A stretch of 64,000 nt of DNA, taken from the NCBI GenBank assembly GCA_013397695.1, contig VYZI01000105.1:1072735-1136734 (forward strand), in the 5' to 3' direction. Shown here one piece after another: positions 45,863 to 57,673 of the stretch. Source of the stretch: Centropus unirufus (Eukaryota > Chordata > Aves > Cuculiformes > Centropidae). Made by a program: the position numbers and the translations under genes. The notes beneath the pieces are model-generated. The model was not told the DNA's origin. It did no database searches and saw nothing but the letters and a program-made list of their open reading frames with translations. Every line of letters begins with the position of its first letter. The stretch's first letter is position 1.

Positions 45863-46389
45863 TAGATATGTCACTCAAGGTGCTGGGTTTTCCTATATTT
45901 CTGACCTGTTTTGTTTTGTTTTTTTTTCTGATACCATCAGTCAATGCTGGTGAGCGGTAAGATCTGTTGACCCAGGGCTGTATTGTTCCTTCTTGGCCTG
46001 GAGATTCAGTTCACAGATATCCGTGATAATGTTTTTTGCTCTCTCTTTCCAGCATGTTGCTCATTTGACATAGTGTCCCTTTGTTCTCCTTCCACCAGGT
46101 TTTTGATACATGTTTATCTATCTATTTATTCAGGCTCAAAAGGGCCTGTTCGACCGTCTGTTTTTCTGAGGTTTCAGCATTTGCTTAGTAACGCATATAC
46201 TGCCACTTTAGTTCCTGTCTTGACAACCTTTTCAAATGTCAATCTATTTGTTTCCCATTTTCTGTTTGTTTATTTACTTCCTTTAACCTGCTCTTCATTG
46301 AGGGGTACCTATTTTTGTGGCTTCATCTTCAGGAATGGCATCCCAAACCATATGCTCTTGTGCATTGATTGGCTCCCATCACATCTTAC

Positions 46390-46543
46390 TTTAAAAGCCC
46401 GCTCATAACCTCCTTGATCTGAAGGGACACTGCCTTGGATGAACTCCGTCCCTCCGGCACTGGCTTTTGATGCTTTACATGTACCATATGAGCCTGAAAC
46501 CGTCTTGCATTCAAATTGTGCCTCTCCATTGCTCTCTCAGAAC
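46390..46543 (-). other. Exon-like block on the minus strand (154 bp), unproven
   Basis: Reading the minus strand, a pyrimidine-rich acceptor 'tcccttatctcttgcag' ends at 46544, and a donor-like 'aaa/gtaaga' has its GT at 46389-46388. Two of three frames are open across most of the block: one contains EFECKT-like/VRCDGSQSMHK text and remains open to a stop at about 46316, the other reads MERHNLNARRFQ to QIKEVMSGLLK and closes at the donor. Two open frames and no recognisable domain argue for chance or for an old transposon; splice sites of this quality also occur by chance. Confidence 0.15.
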
Positions 46544-47710
46544 CTGCAAGAGATAAGGGAGCTTTTCAGAGAGCATTACTTTAGGGGTCTTTCTCTTATT
46601 TTTTTTTTCCAGGAGCCTAAATTTTGCCTCCAAAGACAGGACCTCCCTTGCATGTGTCATTGATTGCCATTTGGGCCATGACTTACTTCTTCTAGTCTTC
46701 CAATAACCTTTACACAATACAACACTTTTTACTAGGTTATGACTTATTTCCTGATTCTCTAAGCATCTTAATTTTGCCGGTTTCTTGAAAATAATATTAA
46801 TACCTGTTTGATGAAGTTTTCTATATGATTTCCCTGCAGGAAGTGAGAGGGGAAAGACCCAAAATTTTAGAAAAAAAATGGACAATAATGTAACACAAAC
46901 CTTTCAATGTGGTTTAAACTTTGTGATGACCTGGAAGGGAGACAAGGTGAAGGAGATTTAAGGATATTCAACTGCAAAGCCCAAGAGTGTATGTTTTAAT
47001 TAAATTTAGCAGCTTGAATCAGCTCCTCTGTTCCCATCTGAATGGCTGGCAGATAGTCTGTGATCATGGAAATATGCTTTCCTTTGCCCTTATTTATGTT
47101 ACTAAATCTCTCCTAAAATTTCTCAGTGTCGTGACTGCATATAGCAATAGTGGGAGCAAGAAATAAGACACAAGTTATCACATAGACCCACACGAAGCAC
47201 TTTGGCTAACAAGGTGCTCATAGTAGAGGTTGCAAATACTGATTGCATCTCTGTTTGCTTCTAGTCCTGGAGATGATATCTACATTAAGATATTTTAGCA
47301 ATTAGGTCCTGTTTCATGAAGAAGGTTTGGATGGTGACTGTACAACACTATCTCCAAAAAGAATTCTTAGGGTTTTTAAGTACCTGTGTCCATAAATGCG
47401 AATTCTTTTGCTGCGAAATTTTGGTATGTAAAGTTTTCAGCTGAGCGTACGTGGAGGTGCTGCTGTCTGAGCAGAGCTCAGCAGGTCTTTCCCAGCACTT
47501 CATGAGATTCATGACATTGGCATTCATTTCTCAAACAGACCAGTCAAGTTCACTCAAAATCATGTTCTGAGTGCATGTAATGATCACCAATGACACTGTC
47601 CTGACAATCTAGTAATGCAAAATACGTCCATTTCGTGCTATTATAGGGATTAGCTAGTTTACTTGCTTAGGAAGCGGGTGGTTTGGCCTCAAGTCTCTCA
47701 GATCGAAAGG

Positions 47711-47750
47711 TTTCCAATCTATCATTGGAAACCAATGATCCAATCTATCA
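47711..47750. repeat. Nested hairpin and direct repeat
   Basis: ATCATTGG-AAA-CCAATGAT (47721-47739) is a perfect 8-bp stem with a 3-base loop. It is flanked by direct copies of TCCAATCTATCA at 47713-47724 and 47739-47750. TTTCCAAT (47711-47718) is also the inverse of ATTGGAAA (47724-47731). Confidence 0.9.
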
Positions 47751-48523
47751 CAGAAAAATGTGCTAATCATGTAGCTGGGTTAAAGTTGTTTTCTATTTGA
47801 CTAGGAAAAGCTGTGTATTTGTGTAAAAAAAAGGCCTTTGAGCTTCATAAAGCCAACGAAGGAACAGCCAAAAACAAACATAACATTGTAGCTCTTTAAA
47901 GTGGGGATCCTAGGCAATTTCTTGGAAGAGAGGGTAGAAAGGGTGTAAGGATGTACTGCAGGGGATCTTCAAAGTTTAAAGAAAGCACTTACGTTTGCCA
48001 CGATAAAGATGAGGGAGGCAATTTGTGGAATTTCCTTGAATTTCCCTAATCAGCATTTGCAAGACTTTTTTCTTCCTGGACAACAAGTCCCACCAAATAA
48101 AGACGGTTACCTTCCTCAGTGGATGCCCTTGTGATGTTGTTCATCTCATCCTTATCCTTGAATAGGTTGCCTAAGTACTGTAAAATTACTTTGCTGTTCC
48201 TCTTAAAAATTAGATTTGGCCAATTATGGGAGTGAGTTACAGCTGTATGTTTTATAGAAGTTTTATCTATAAAACTGAACATAATTTTAAATAAGTGAAA
48301 TAAATGCTAAATTCAAATAGACCATGCCTCTCGTTATGACAGCTTTATACTTATTATTATATGAGTGGGGGAGATGAGTGCAGCTGTATGCAGTGCATTT
48401 AACTGGAGAGGACATACGGTACCATTCAGAGTTGCCTTGCAGCCCTTGAACATTAGATCTGGATTTGTGCTCTAGTGTCTGAGCATCTTTTGTACCTCTT
48501 GCCCACATTTGCTAGATTTACTT

Positions 48524-48803
48524 CATAGGATCATAGAATCATAGAGTCATAGAATCATTAAGGTTGGAAGAGACCTCTACAATCATCCAGTCCAAGCATC
48601 AGCCCAACACCACCATGCCTACTAAACCATATCGTGTAGTGCCGTGTCTAAATGTTTTTTTAACATCTCCAGGAAGAGAGACTCCACCGTTTCCCTGGGT
48701 AGCCTGTTCTAGTGCTGCAATAGTATTTTGGAATTATTTTTTTTAATGGTCTAAACTTCCCCTGGTGCAAATTAAGGCCATTCCCTCTAGTCTTATCACA
48801 ACT
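48524..48803 (-). mobile_element. CR1 LINE fragment (minus strand), older subfamily
   Basis: Begins with four octamer-like units 'catagga tcatagaatc atagagtc', then 'attaaggttggaagagacc', 'cccaacaccaccatgcctac' and 'ttccctgggtagcctgttc'; ends 'ccctctagtcttatcac'. The '...cagcccaacaccacca...' text is shared with the copy at 52160. Confidence 0.92.
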
Positions 48804-50600
48804 TCCTTAAAATACACTATTTATTCAGCAATTTCAAAGCTATCATTGATAGCAGACCTCAAAGGAAGAGGCTGAATGATACAATAAGCCATGTACAAGG
48901 TTAGCTTTTCTCTGCTTCAGAACTGAACAAATGTGACAGTTTTTGGCCAGAAGGATACCACACAAAGGAGAATCCCTCCACCCTAAGTTGGTTAAAACTT
49001 CTTATCACTTGCAGTCAAGAAAGTGAGATGAGTATGGTTAAGAAAGGGCGTCTTAGTCTTAAGCTTAGGCTAAGTAACAAGAGGAAGGTTTATATTCTAC
49101 CTTCTTAAATTTCACCAAGAATTAAAATCAACAATGTGCCTCATTAGTATAACATGTCCCATGTTGTTAGATGACAATTGGTGTTGATCTGCTGTAGAAG
49201 AGCCTCTACACCATTGCTCAAAGATGGCTGTACTTCAGCAGTGATTTCACTGCATTTCAGTCCCGGTCCAAGGTTAATGTGAAGTGAATGGAAGGACTTC
49301 TGCTGAGTCAATAGGCTTTGAATCAATTTCCTATGACAGTTCTCAAAGTACTTTTGAATAATGTATGCCAAAGACTTTATATAAATTGAAATTAGTGTTT
49401 TCATTTACTTGCATATCACAAGAATAATACCTTTTTTTAAAAAATTGTTTTACTTAGTTATCTGTTTGGAGATTGAAGCTGAAGCCTATTGAACACTCTG
49501 ATTAAAGAATGTGAAATCAGAGTGCGGCTGGCTCCGTCATTTTAATGAGTTAGTGTATACGTTTTATTTTTCTCAGACAAATTTGATAAAATGCGATACA
49601 AATCCACACACCTGCAAGCCATGGAGATAATGCAGTGCTTAGGCTAGAAATGGGAAGAGAAATGGTAGTAAGGATACGTGCATTCATCAGAATGATATAT
49701 ATGCAAAAAGGAAGAATGATTAACTTAGCAAAATGTTTTTTATAGTCCAGCGGCTTAAGATATTAATGAACTGCTGCTTGAATGAGCCAGATCTCTTGAC
49801 ATTAACATGATGTATTTTCAAAAACAACAGAAGCAAACATGGGTCAAGTGATCAATTTGTTTGAAGTATTTTAAATGTCCCTAATTTAGTGTTCTGATCT
49901 TCATTATAATCTGATCTCAGTGTGGGCTGCCACTAGAAGAGCTGGTTGTGCTCATTCCACTTCTCAGCTGACCCTGGCTGAATGTTCCCGTGCCTTCCCT
50001 TGCATTTGACTGAGCAGTTCTGTAGGCAGGGGTAGCGTAAAGAACTGGGATCACCTCTTTAGCAGCAGCCTGAAGCTGGACCAAGTTGGGCACAATGTGA
50101 AACTGTACCCAATCTTTAGCGATTTTTTCTGAAAGGCATGGGTTTATGGAAACTTTAATAATAAGAAAATTTTACATGGCACAATGGGAGTTTATTTAAG
50201 AAGCAATAAAAAGGGATACATTCTAAAGTATGAACAGTGATTACTTTCTTTTTACCTTTGAGCCAATACCTGGTACTGAAATAATTCATGTATTTTAAGC
50301 ATTTGTATGATATTTTAGTGAAATATAGCAGGCAGTATAACAGGAGGGGATGTTGGGGATGTGTCCCAATTTAGACAAACAACTACAAGCTCCAGTAAAT
50401 CTCTGTCTCCTGGCAGGTTTAGAAAAACAAACATAGGTGACCAACCTGTGCTTTGCAAAGATGAAGTTCATTAGGCTCCTCAGAAGGGTGACAGCTCCAG
50501 CTGAAATCACCTTAAAAGAAAAGTGGGAGTTAGCAGAGACCTGTCAAAGAACAAAAGGATCAGTAGAGGAAGCTGCCTTTTAGAGCTCAAAAAATTGCAA
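48804..50600. other. Unique A/T-rich DNA
   Basis: No gene recognised. The stretch around 49495-49560 (cactctgattaaagaatg..., 'ctggctccgtcattttaatg') is of higher complexity than its surroundings, but I see no nameable motif. Confidence 0.5.
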
Positions 50601-50939
50601 AGTTATCATGGTCATTACTGAAAGTAAATTCAAATTAATCCTAGCAAAGAAAATTAAAACAGGGAACAAGGTTTCTGTCCGCATCTAATCATGAAAACCA
50701 CAAGAAAGTGTGGAATAAGAAATATAGGGCAGGCATTGAAGATAATGGAACTATGACCCCACAGTTAAAGGTCTACTTCAGCTCAGTTTTCTGTAAGGGC
50801 TCTGATGTAGAACCTGCTAAAGAAAGACAAGATGATTAATGGAAAGAGAACTGCGGACATGGAAATTTCTATTACCAAAGTGGAAACAAAACTCTCTAAA
50901 CTAGGTTCATTTAGCTAGGGAGAAGGGAGGAGATATGGA
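50601..50939 (+). mobile_element. Possible 5' extension of the decayed LINE
   Basis: A-rich coding-like strand continuous with the element to the right, but with no recognisable protein motif. Confidence 0.25.
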
Positions 50940-52080
50940 GCTGGTAATCAGCATTCTTGATATTTGAAAGAGCTGGCTCAGGAAATCAGTGCTCTATCTC
51001 AAAACTCTTTAATAAATGTATGAAGTTGGGGGTGGTTCCATCTGTACATCAAACAATAAATACAGTGCCCATATTTGAGTACAGAAAAGCAACCACCCAA
51101 TTCCACAAATGTGCAAGTTTTAGAATAAATCTTCAACAAAACAAAAATGAATGAATAATTAAAGAAAGGAAACAACCACAAGGAGGTGAAAATAAATCAA
51201 GATGGGAGGAAACACAGATTTATCAAAGGCTGTTTGTGTCTGATATCTTTCCTTAAAAAGGGTAACAAATTCTTACGGATGGGAAAAATGCTTCAGACAT
51301 AATCCACTTAGACTTCAATGAAGCAATATCAATATTGTGCCACATGGGATACTATTAACTGGAGAAAATGTGGATCATTTCCAAAATACTTATGTGGTAA
51401 GTAGCTACTAAAGAGAGTTCTGTAGAAAAGAAAACTTGTTATTTGCAGAGCAGTTTTTGGAGGAGTTTCACAATACTCTATCTTCAGATTAATCTGATTT
51501 AATGCTTACATTGGTGATCCTCGTTTAAAAAAATAGAGATATACTAATGAATTCTGTAGATAGCACAAAGCTGGGAAGTATAGGCCATTCAACAGAGGAT
51601 TGGTATATTATGGAGGTGAATTGGATGAAGAACGGAAAAATATAATGGTACAAAGAGTAAGGTCATGCATGTGATGACTAGTAACAAGAGAATAGGCTAT
51701 AAAGCTGGAGCTTGTCAGTGGAAAATGAGGGAGTAAATAGGGCATGTTGTGTTTGCTGGTCACAGAATGATATAGCCCTGAAGAAGAAAACAACCTGGGG
51801 ATGCCTCAGCTGAGGTGCTCTCAGGACAGGTCTTTGATGAGACTGAAGTGAGGCCTCTTACAGAGCTGTGTACAAAATCCTTTTTTTCCTACGTACAAGA
51901 AATATGATTTCAGACTGGTGCTGTGAAGTTCATCTGAGACCATCAGTGTCCTGGAGAGGTTACTCAACAGGAAAAGCCCAGAAGTGTTTGTTTTATACAG
52001 CTTAGAAAAAGGAAAGTTGAAACAAAACCCAATTGTTCTCTGTCATATGACACAAAACTATCTTAGATGAGTCATGAGTG
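50940..52080 (+). mobile_element. Ancient, heavily decayed CR1-like LINE (reverse-transcriptase region)
   Basis: Not obvious at the DNA level but the translation keeps the order of LINE RT motifs. GVVPSVHQTINTVPIF (51029-51076) fits the N-terminal 'GEVP.dWk.A.V.PIFKKG' block, followed by KATTQFHKCASFRIN in place of 'nYRPiSL'. RFIKGCLCLISF at about 51218-51253 fits 'GF.KG.SCltNLi.F'. IIHLDFNEA at 51299-51325 fits motif A 'iYLDFsKAFD', with the second D lost. SVDSTKLG at about 51553-51576 fits motif C 'FaDDTKLG', with the second D changed to S. Stops and frameshifts separate the pieces. Clearly older than the other CR1 copies here. Confidence 0.7.
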
Positions 52081-52159
52081 AGATTTGAGGTGTGAAGTTG
52101 GTTCTAGGGAGGAAAGATTCACCTGAACTTTAGGTGGAGGAGATCTCTGGGAGGTTAAA

Positions 52160-52515
52160 TCATAGAATCATAGAATCATTAAAGTTGGAAAAGACCTTTA
52201 AGATCATTAAGACCAATTGTCAGCCCAACACCACCGTACATACCAAACCATGTCCCGAAGTGCCACATCTACACGACTTTTGAGCACCTCCATGCATGGT
52301 GACTCCACCATTTCCCTGGGCAGCCTCTTCCAGTGCTTCACCACTCTCACAGTAAGAATTTTTTTTCCTAATATCCAATCTAAACCTCCCTGCACACAAC
52401 TTGAGGCCATTTCCTCCACTCCTACCACTTGCCACTTGGGCAAAGAGACCAAAACTCTCCTCGCTACAACTTCCTTTCAGGTAGTTTTAGAGGGCAATAA
52501 AGTCTGCTCTGAAGG
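52160..52515 (-). mobile_element. CR1 LINE fragment (minus strand), older subfamily
   Basis: Starts 'tcatagaatcatagaatcat', then 'taaagttggaaaagaccttt', 'cagcccaacaccaccgtac' and 'ctgggcagcctcttccagtg', ending in 'tagttttagagggcaataaag'. Confidence 0.93.
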
Positions 52516-53118
52516 CAACTTGTTTTCCACATGGAGATTCTTGGGGGAGACCAATATGCTTCCAATTTTAGTTGAACCACTGCCGTCAGATAAAAAATGA
52601 GCTAGGATGAATGTAAACAAAGTTATTAATGCCCAGGCTAGGTCTAGGTCTCTAGAAGTGAGGGGGAAAATCTTTGGTTTTTATTTTGTATTTCTACCTG
52701 CTGGACTCAGACTAAGCATTACAAGCAGCTGCAGTTGCAGTCACAGGGTGTTTGTCAAACAAGATGGGAGGACATCATGTCCTTGTAGAGCTGTCCTTTC
52801 CTTTTCCAGTTTCTCTGACTAAACATTTCAACAGAACAAGAAGTTTTTCAGTACCAGTCTAACCTGCTGTACTTGCACAAAACTATATACGTGCACACTC
52901 CCACGATGTATCCAAAGGAAATGTTGAGAACCAGTCAGGAGACCTTACTCAGCACTGACATTGCACTCTCGTTGTAAGGGATAATTTACTCAACCCTTTT
53001 CTCAGTTTACTGAGTGATTGAAATACAACATTAGTTTAAAGATCTCACTTAGAATCACATATGACCTTCTCATGACCCTCCTGAAATTACCAAAAACTCC
53101 TAGACTGATTAGGGGAAA
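52516..53118. other. Unique DNA
   Basis: No recognisable feature. Confidence 0.5.
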
Positions 53119-53372
53119 ATGCATTTCTTTAAGGCATTGATTAGAAAGATTTTTTTTACTGTAAGGGTAGTGGGGCACTGGAACAGATTGTCCAGAGAAG
53201 TTGGGGATGCCCCATCCCTGGAGGTGATCAAGGCCAGGCTGAATGAGGCTTTGAGCAGCCTGATCCAGTGGAAGGTGTCTCTACCCAGGGCAGTGGTGTT
53301 GGAACTGGATGGGCTTTAAGGTTTCTTCCAAACATAATCATTCTATGATTCAATGATTTTATGATTCTATCA
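53119..53372 (+). mobile_element. CR1 LINE 3' fragment
   Basis: Starts in 'ttaaggcattgattagaaag', contains 'ggcactggaacagattgtcc', 'ccccatccctggaggtgatc' and 'cagcctgatccagtggaagg', and ends with four octamer-like units 'ttctatgattcaatgatttt atgattctat'. Confidence 0.93.
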
Positions 53373-55768
53373 TTACTAAACAGTCAAATAATGATCAGTA
53401 GTAGACAAGTTTACGAAAGAAATGTATTTCTTCCCTCTATCCAATCTAAACTTATATCTTCTTGTATTCCAGTCTCTTATGCACATCAAAGATGTGTTGC
53501 AGTTAGCTAAGAGGAAAGTGTTTGTCCTTTTTCTTGGCAGTTCATCTTGCACCAGGAGTGCTTCTCTTTTGGGACTGACTATGAAAAAGCAAGGAGAAAG
53601 ACTTTCTCTCATGACAGAGATCCAGAATGTCATTTTTTGAACCATTTTTACAAATACTCTGCAGTGTTTGCAGCGACAGCTCAAGGGAAATTATCTCTCT
53701 TGTGATTGCTGCAGACTGGGTCTCACCAGGTCACTGAGATCCAACAGTCACAGTGAATGGGGGATTCCTTTGGGGAGGGACAACACAGACATCCTGGGAA
53801 GGTTTCAGAAGGGTTCACAGAGCATTCAGAAAAGCTGGATACATTTTTAACATCGATTGTGGAAAGGGAAATACTAACAGCTAACGTAATTGTAACATAA
53901 TATGTATATATGATTAAAATTTTTCAGGAACCCACCTTCAAGTGACAGTGATATTAAATTCAACCAGTACTTGTGCCATGCTATATTTAAAGAAATGATC
54001 CACTGAGCAGTCAGACTGAAGAAACAAATAACACCAGTCCTTGTTTGGAGAAAAGGGATGGGAAGGAGGAAACTGTCATAACTCCCTTGTATTCCCATAG
54101 TGACGAGGGAGGACTGTCCTTGTGGTATCCATGGTGTGTGTAAGCCAGGAATATTCTTGATATGTGGAATGCTAAGAGCCTCTGTCAGAGCGTTTTAGTA
54201 CTTTAAAGGGAAAGCTAGTAATTAAAAAAAAGAATTAAAAAATGTACACATGTCTGTATTTATTCTCATCTTAGTGAGTCAAGCAGAAGAATGCTCTTCG
54301 GTGGGAAGACTTCAAGAGCACAACTGTGCTCTCCCCTGGTTCAGCTCCAAGGTGGCAGCTGGTTATAAGCCAAGAATTCCATGCGGTAGAAAGGAAATAA
54401 GAGCACAGGGGGTGATGCAGTAGGCCAAGAGAGTGGTGAGATTTAATGAAGGAACCAAAAGGATGTTATGAAGATAGGAGGGGGTTCATGGAGTTAGGTG
54501 TAGTTCAAACATGATGCCGCAGCGGAATTGAGACTAACACAAAACATGCCTTTGACCTTGCTAAGTCTGAACTGATCTTTGGAAGGCAATGATGGATTCT
54601 TTAATTTAAATCGTTAAAGTAAAGCCAAATCAAAACAGCATCTGAGCATACATTCAGAGAAAGCTCTCTTATTGTGCCAGGAGTAGCCTGCATGCCAGAG
54701 CTCTAAATAAACAGTCTAAATATACAGGTTCATAAATCTTGTGTGTGAAATTAAAACAAGGAAGAGGACATTGATTTATTATATGTTTGTTGGAAAGCTT
54801 AAGACTTAGTCTTTACTTATAATAACACTGTCCTCCATGCTCTGCAAGGTGGCAGAAGTGCTTGACTTCAGTCGTGCTTTTCTTGTTTTTGGTAATTATA
54901 AGGTCAGTAGGAAATGTTCCCAAAACAGCAATTTTTTAGGCTCCCCTTTTAGGTTGTTTCTAGATTCCTATTAAAATTTTTCCACTGAGTCTAAGTTCCC
55001 CAGAAAGAAACTGACCTCCTGAACTTGAAATGCAGCTCTTGTTTTAGGGAAAAGGCTTTGTGGGAAATGATATCAAATTAGAAGAAGGGCATTGAAAGCT
55101 CCTCTGTGTACAAGGCCATGGATGATGGGTCTTCTATAAAGTAGGCAGCAGCTCCTACTATCTTTGTCTAAGCATCCATCACCAAGGCGCAGAAGACCTA
55201 TTAAGTGATACAGCTGTATTTCTTCAGGGGAGAGTGCAAGCTCTGCAGTTTTAGTCATGCATCTTGGCTTAATTTCCTAACTGTCTCTTAGTGGCTGATT
55301 AAACAAAATTTCCCATTGCATCCATGTCTTTCTTCTCGCCATCCCTCAGCAACTCTGTCAAGGGTGGTGTCAGGGGACGGCAAAAGTCAGCTGCTTCCTA
55401 AGGCATGAGGAGCTCACAACAGAACTCCGTAACACAGCTGGCCAGGCAGGATCTTCACCTGCCCCATCCTTGACTAAAGTGAGTGGGACAGATCACAGCC
55501 ACATTCAACCAAGAGTCCAGATCAGGAGGCAAGTTTGTGGGGATGAAGTAGGTCCAAGGAGCTGGGAATTCAGTCCCCAGGACAAGGTGGAGATCCAGTC
55601 TCATGATCCCTAGTAGATTTCTTTTATGTTCATATCTAACCTTTTCTCTCCATCTTGTTCTTACATCGCCACATGCCCTCCTTTTGATAGCTCCTCTTCT
55701 ATGTGGTCCCTCCACCAAAAGTGTGCATAATTTCTCACAGTCTCTGCTTTTTATACCAGTCCTTAAGC
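53373..55768. other. Unique DNA, with possible retroviral-like text at its right end
   Basis: 53390-53460 (cctctatccaatctaaac...) may be a further CR1 scrap. 55420-55600 ('ccagatcaggaggcaag', 'gaattcagtccccaggacaagg', 'ggagatccagtctc') recalls internal text of avian endogenous retroviruses, without clear ends. Otherwise no gene or repeat. Confidence 0.35.
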
Positions 55769-56090
55769 ATGGAATCATGAAGTACAGAATGATTTTGGTT
55801 GGAAGGGACCATAAAGACCAGTTCCAACCTTCCTGCCCTGGGCAGGAATACCTTCCACCAGGTCAGACTGCTCAAAGCCTCATCTAACCAGACTGTAAAC
55901 ACTTCCATGGAGGGGGCATCCAAAGCTTTCCTGGGCAACAGGGACCAGTGCCTCACCGCTGTCATTGTGAAGAATTTCTTCCTAATGAATAGTCTAAATC
56001 TTCCCCCCTCCATTTTAAAGGCCCTCATTCTATCATTCCATGCCCTTCTAAGAAGTCCCGATCCAGCTTTCTTGTCCACCTCCCTAAGCA
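55769..56090 (-). mobile_element. CR1 LINE fragment (minus strand)
   Basis: Degenerate tail 'catggaatcatgaagtacag', then 'tttggttggaagggaccata', 'tccaaagctttcctgggcaa' and 'gaagaatttcttcctaatga'; ends just before a small ATG repeat. Confidence 0.92.
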
Positions 56091-56110
56091 TGATAATGAT
56101 GATGATGATT
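56091..56110. repeat. (ATG)n run
   Basis: 'gataatgatgatgatgattt': about four ATG units at the truncated edge of the CR1. Confidence 0.85.
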
Positions 56111-56547
56111 TTGTAGTTACATAGGCCCAAAGGATATCCAGTCTTTAGAAAAATAGGAAGAAGGATTGGTTAATTCACAATTCTACCTTATTCATAGTCT
56201 TTAAAGGGTTCAATCAACTCCCCTACATCTTCATGAATGACATTCTTGCTGTGCTATTCAGTGAACTAGGAATTACCATCTCTGAACTCAGGATGTCGAC
56301 TTATCTTCCAACTCTGTCACTTTTCATGATCTTTATCTCTCTGGAACTTTCATAATCCAGATGTTCCCTATTGGCTTAGAAGCCATGCTGGTAACCATCT
56401 CCACTTGGTACTTCCTAATGCCTTTGACAGAAGTCTATGTACGGCTATCAGAGAAAGAAAATAGTATCTGCAGAGCATACATGAATTTAACTAAAAGAAC
56501 AGCATGATCTCAGGCTTTGGCCTCATTGTGGTCTGCTGCCCATACAG
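56111..56547. other. Unique DNA left of the LTR
   Basis: No feature recognised. Its last five bases, TACAG (56543-56547), may be a decayed target duplication. Confidence 0.5.
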
Positions 56548-57673
56548 TGTGATGGTTTGTCCTTGGCTGGATGTCAAGTGCCCACCAAAGCCACTTTCTC
56601 ACTCTTCCTCCTAAGATGGACAGGATAGAGAAAATATAATTAAATGCTCGTGGGTTGAGATAAGGAAAGGGAGGACACCCATCAATTGCCATTATGGACA
56701 AAACAGACTCAACTTGGTCACATTAACTTATTACCAAATAAATTGGAGAAGCATAAAAATCAAATCTTAAAAACCACCTTCCCATCCCACCCTTGTTCTC
56801 AGGCTTAACTTCCTTCTTGATTTTCTCTACCTCCTCTCCCCCAGTGGTGCAGTGGGATGGGGAAAAGGGGTTCAGATCATCACACGTTTCTATCCATCCT
56901 TCCTCCTCAAGGGGAGGACTCCTCACAGTCTTTTCCTGCTCCAGCATGGGGTCTCTCCCATGAGAGACAGTTTTCCATGAACTTCTCCAACATGGAGTCC
57001 ATCCTGCAGGTTACAGTTCTTCACAAACTGATACAGCATAGACCCCTTCCCCGTGCTGCAGTCCTTCAGAAATAGACTGTTGCAGCCTGGATCCCCTACA
57101 AGGCCTCAAGTCCTGCCAGCAAACCTGCTCCAACATGGGCTCCTCTCTCCATGGGTTCACAGGTGCTTCCAGAAGCCTGCTCCAGTGCAGGCTCTCCTTG
57201 CACTCACAGCTTCCTTAGGGCACATCCACTGGCCATGGGCTGCAGGTGGATTTTTTCTCCACTGTTAACCTCCATGCTTGCACGTTGATATCTGTTCCAC
57301 CATTAACATCCATAGGCTGCAGGGAAAAAGCCTGCCTCACCATGACCTTCACAATGATCTGTAGGGGAATATCTGCTCCAGCATCTAGATGACCTCTTCC
57401 CTTTTCTTCTTCACTGACCTTAACATCAGCAGAGTTCAAGCTCTCACATATCCTCTTTCTGGCTGCAATTGGTGTTCCACAGTAGTTTATTCCCACTTCT
57501 CAAATATGTTGTACCAGATGCGCTACCACCATTGCTGATGGGCTCAGCCTTGGCCAGCAGCAGGTGCATCTCGGAGCCTGTGGTATTGGCTTTATCAGAC
57601 ATGAAGCAAACTTCTAGCAGCTTCTTACAAAAGCCACCCACCTACCAAAATGTGGTCATGCAAACTCAAGGCA
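56548..57673 (-). mobile_element. Solo LTR, about 1.1 kb, of an avian endogenous retrovirus
   Basis: Text typical of a long LTR common in birds: 'tgtgatggtttgtccttggc' at the left end, 'ctcgtgggttgagataagg', 'ttcctcctcaaggggaggac', a series of imperfect repeats of 'ctgctccaacatgggctcc' type between about 56935 and 57270, 'tttctggctgcaattggtg', 'gctgatgggctcagccttgg' and 'agcttcttacaaaagccacc'. It begins TG (56548) and ends CA (57672-57673). TACAG before and TACTG after agree at four of five bases, a plausible decayed target duplication. The minus orientation is inferred because an AATAAA-like signal ('aataagttaa' on the minus strand near 56725-56735) falls near the left end. No viral genes flank it, hence a solo LTR. 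Family name not assigned. Confidence 0.8.

Larger units (their letters stand above)
45863..48523. other. Unique or unidentified decayed sequence, including an exon-like block
   Basis: T-rich on the plus strand up to about 46700. On the minus strand a 124-codon frame (46885-46511) overlaps a block bounded by good splice signals (separate entry). A hairpin with direct repeats lies at 47711-47750. No family recognised. Confidence 0.35.

Noticed and set aside
46300..46530. In-frame TGA as a selenocysteine codon in the exon-like block
   Set aside because: No selenoprotein motif or SECIS-like structure was seen and coding status itself is doubtful.
53390..53640. Additional CR1 copy
   Set aside because: Only a short phrase (ctatccaatctaaactt) fits; the remainder does not follow CR1 order.
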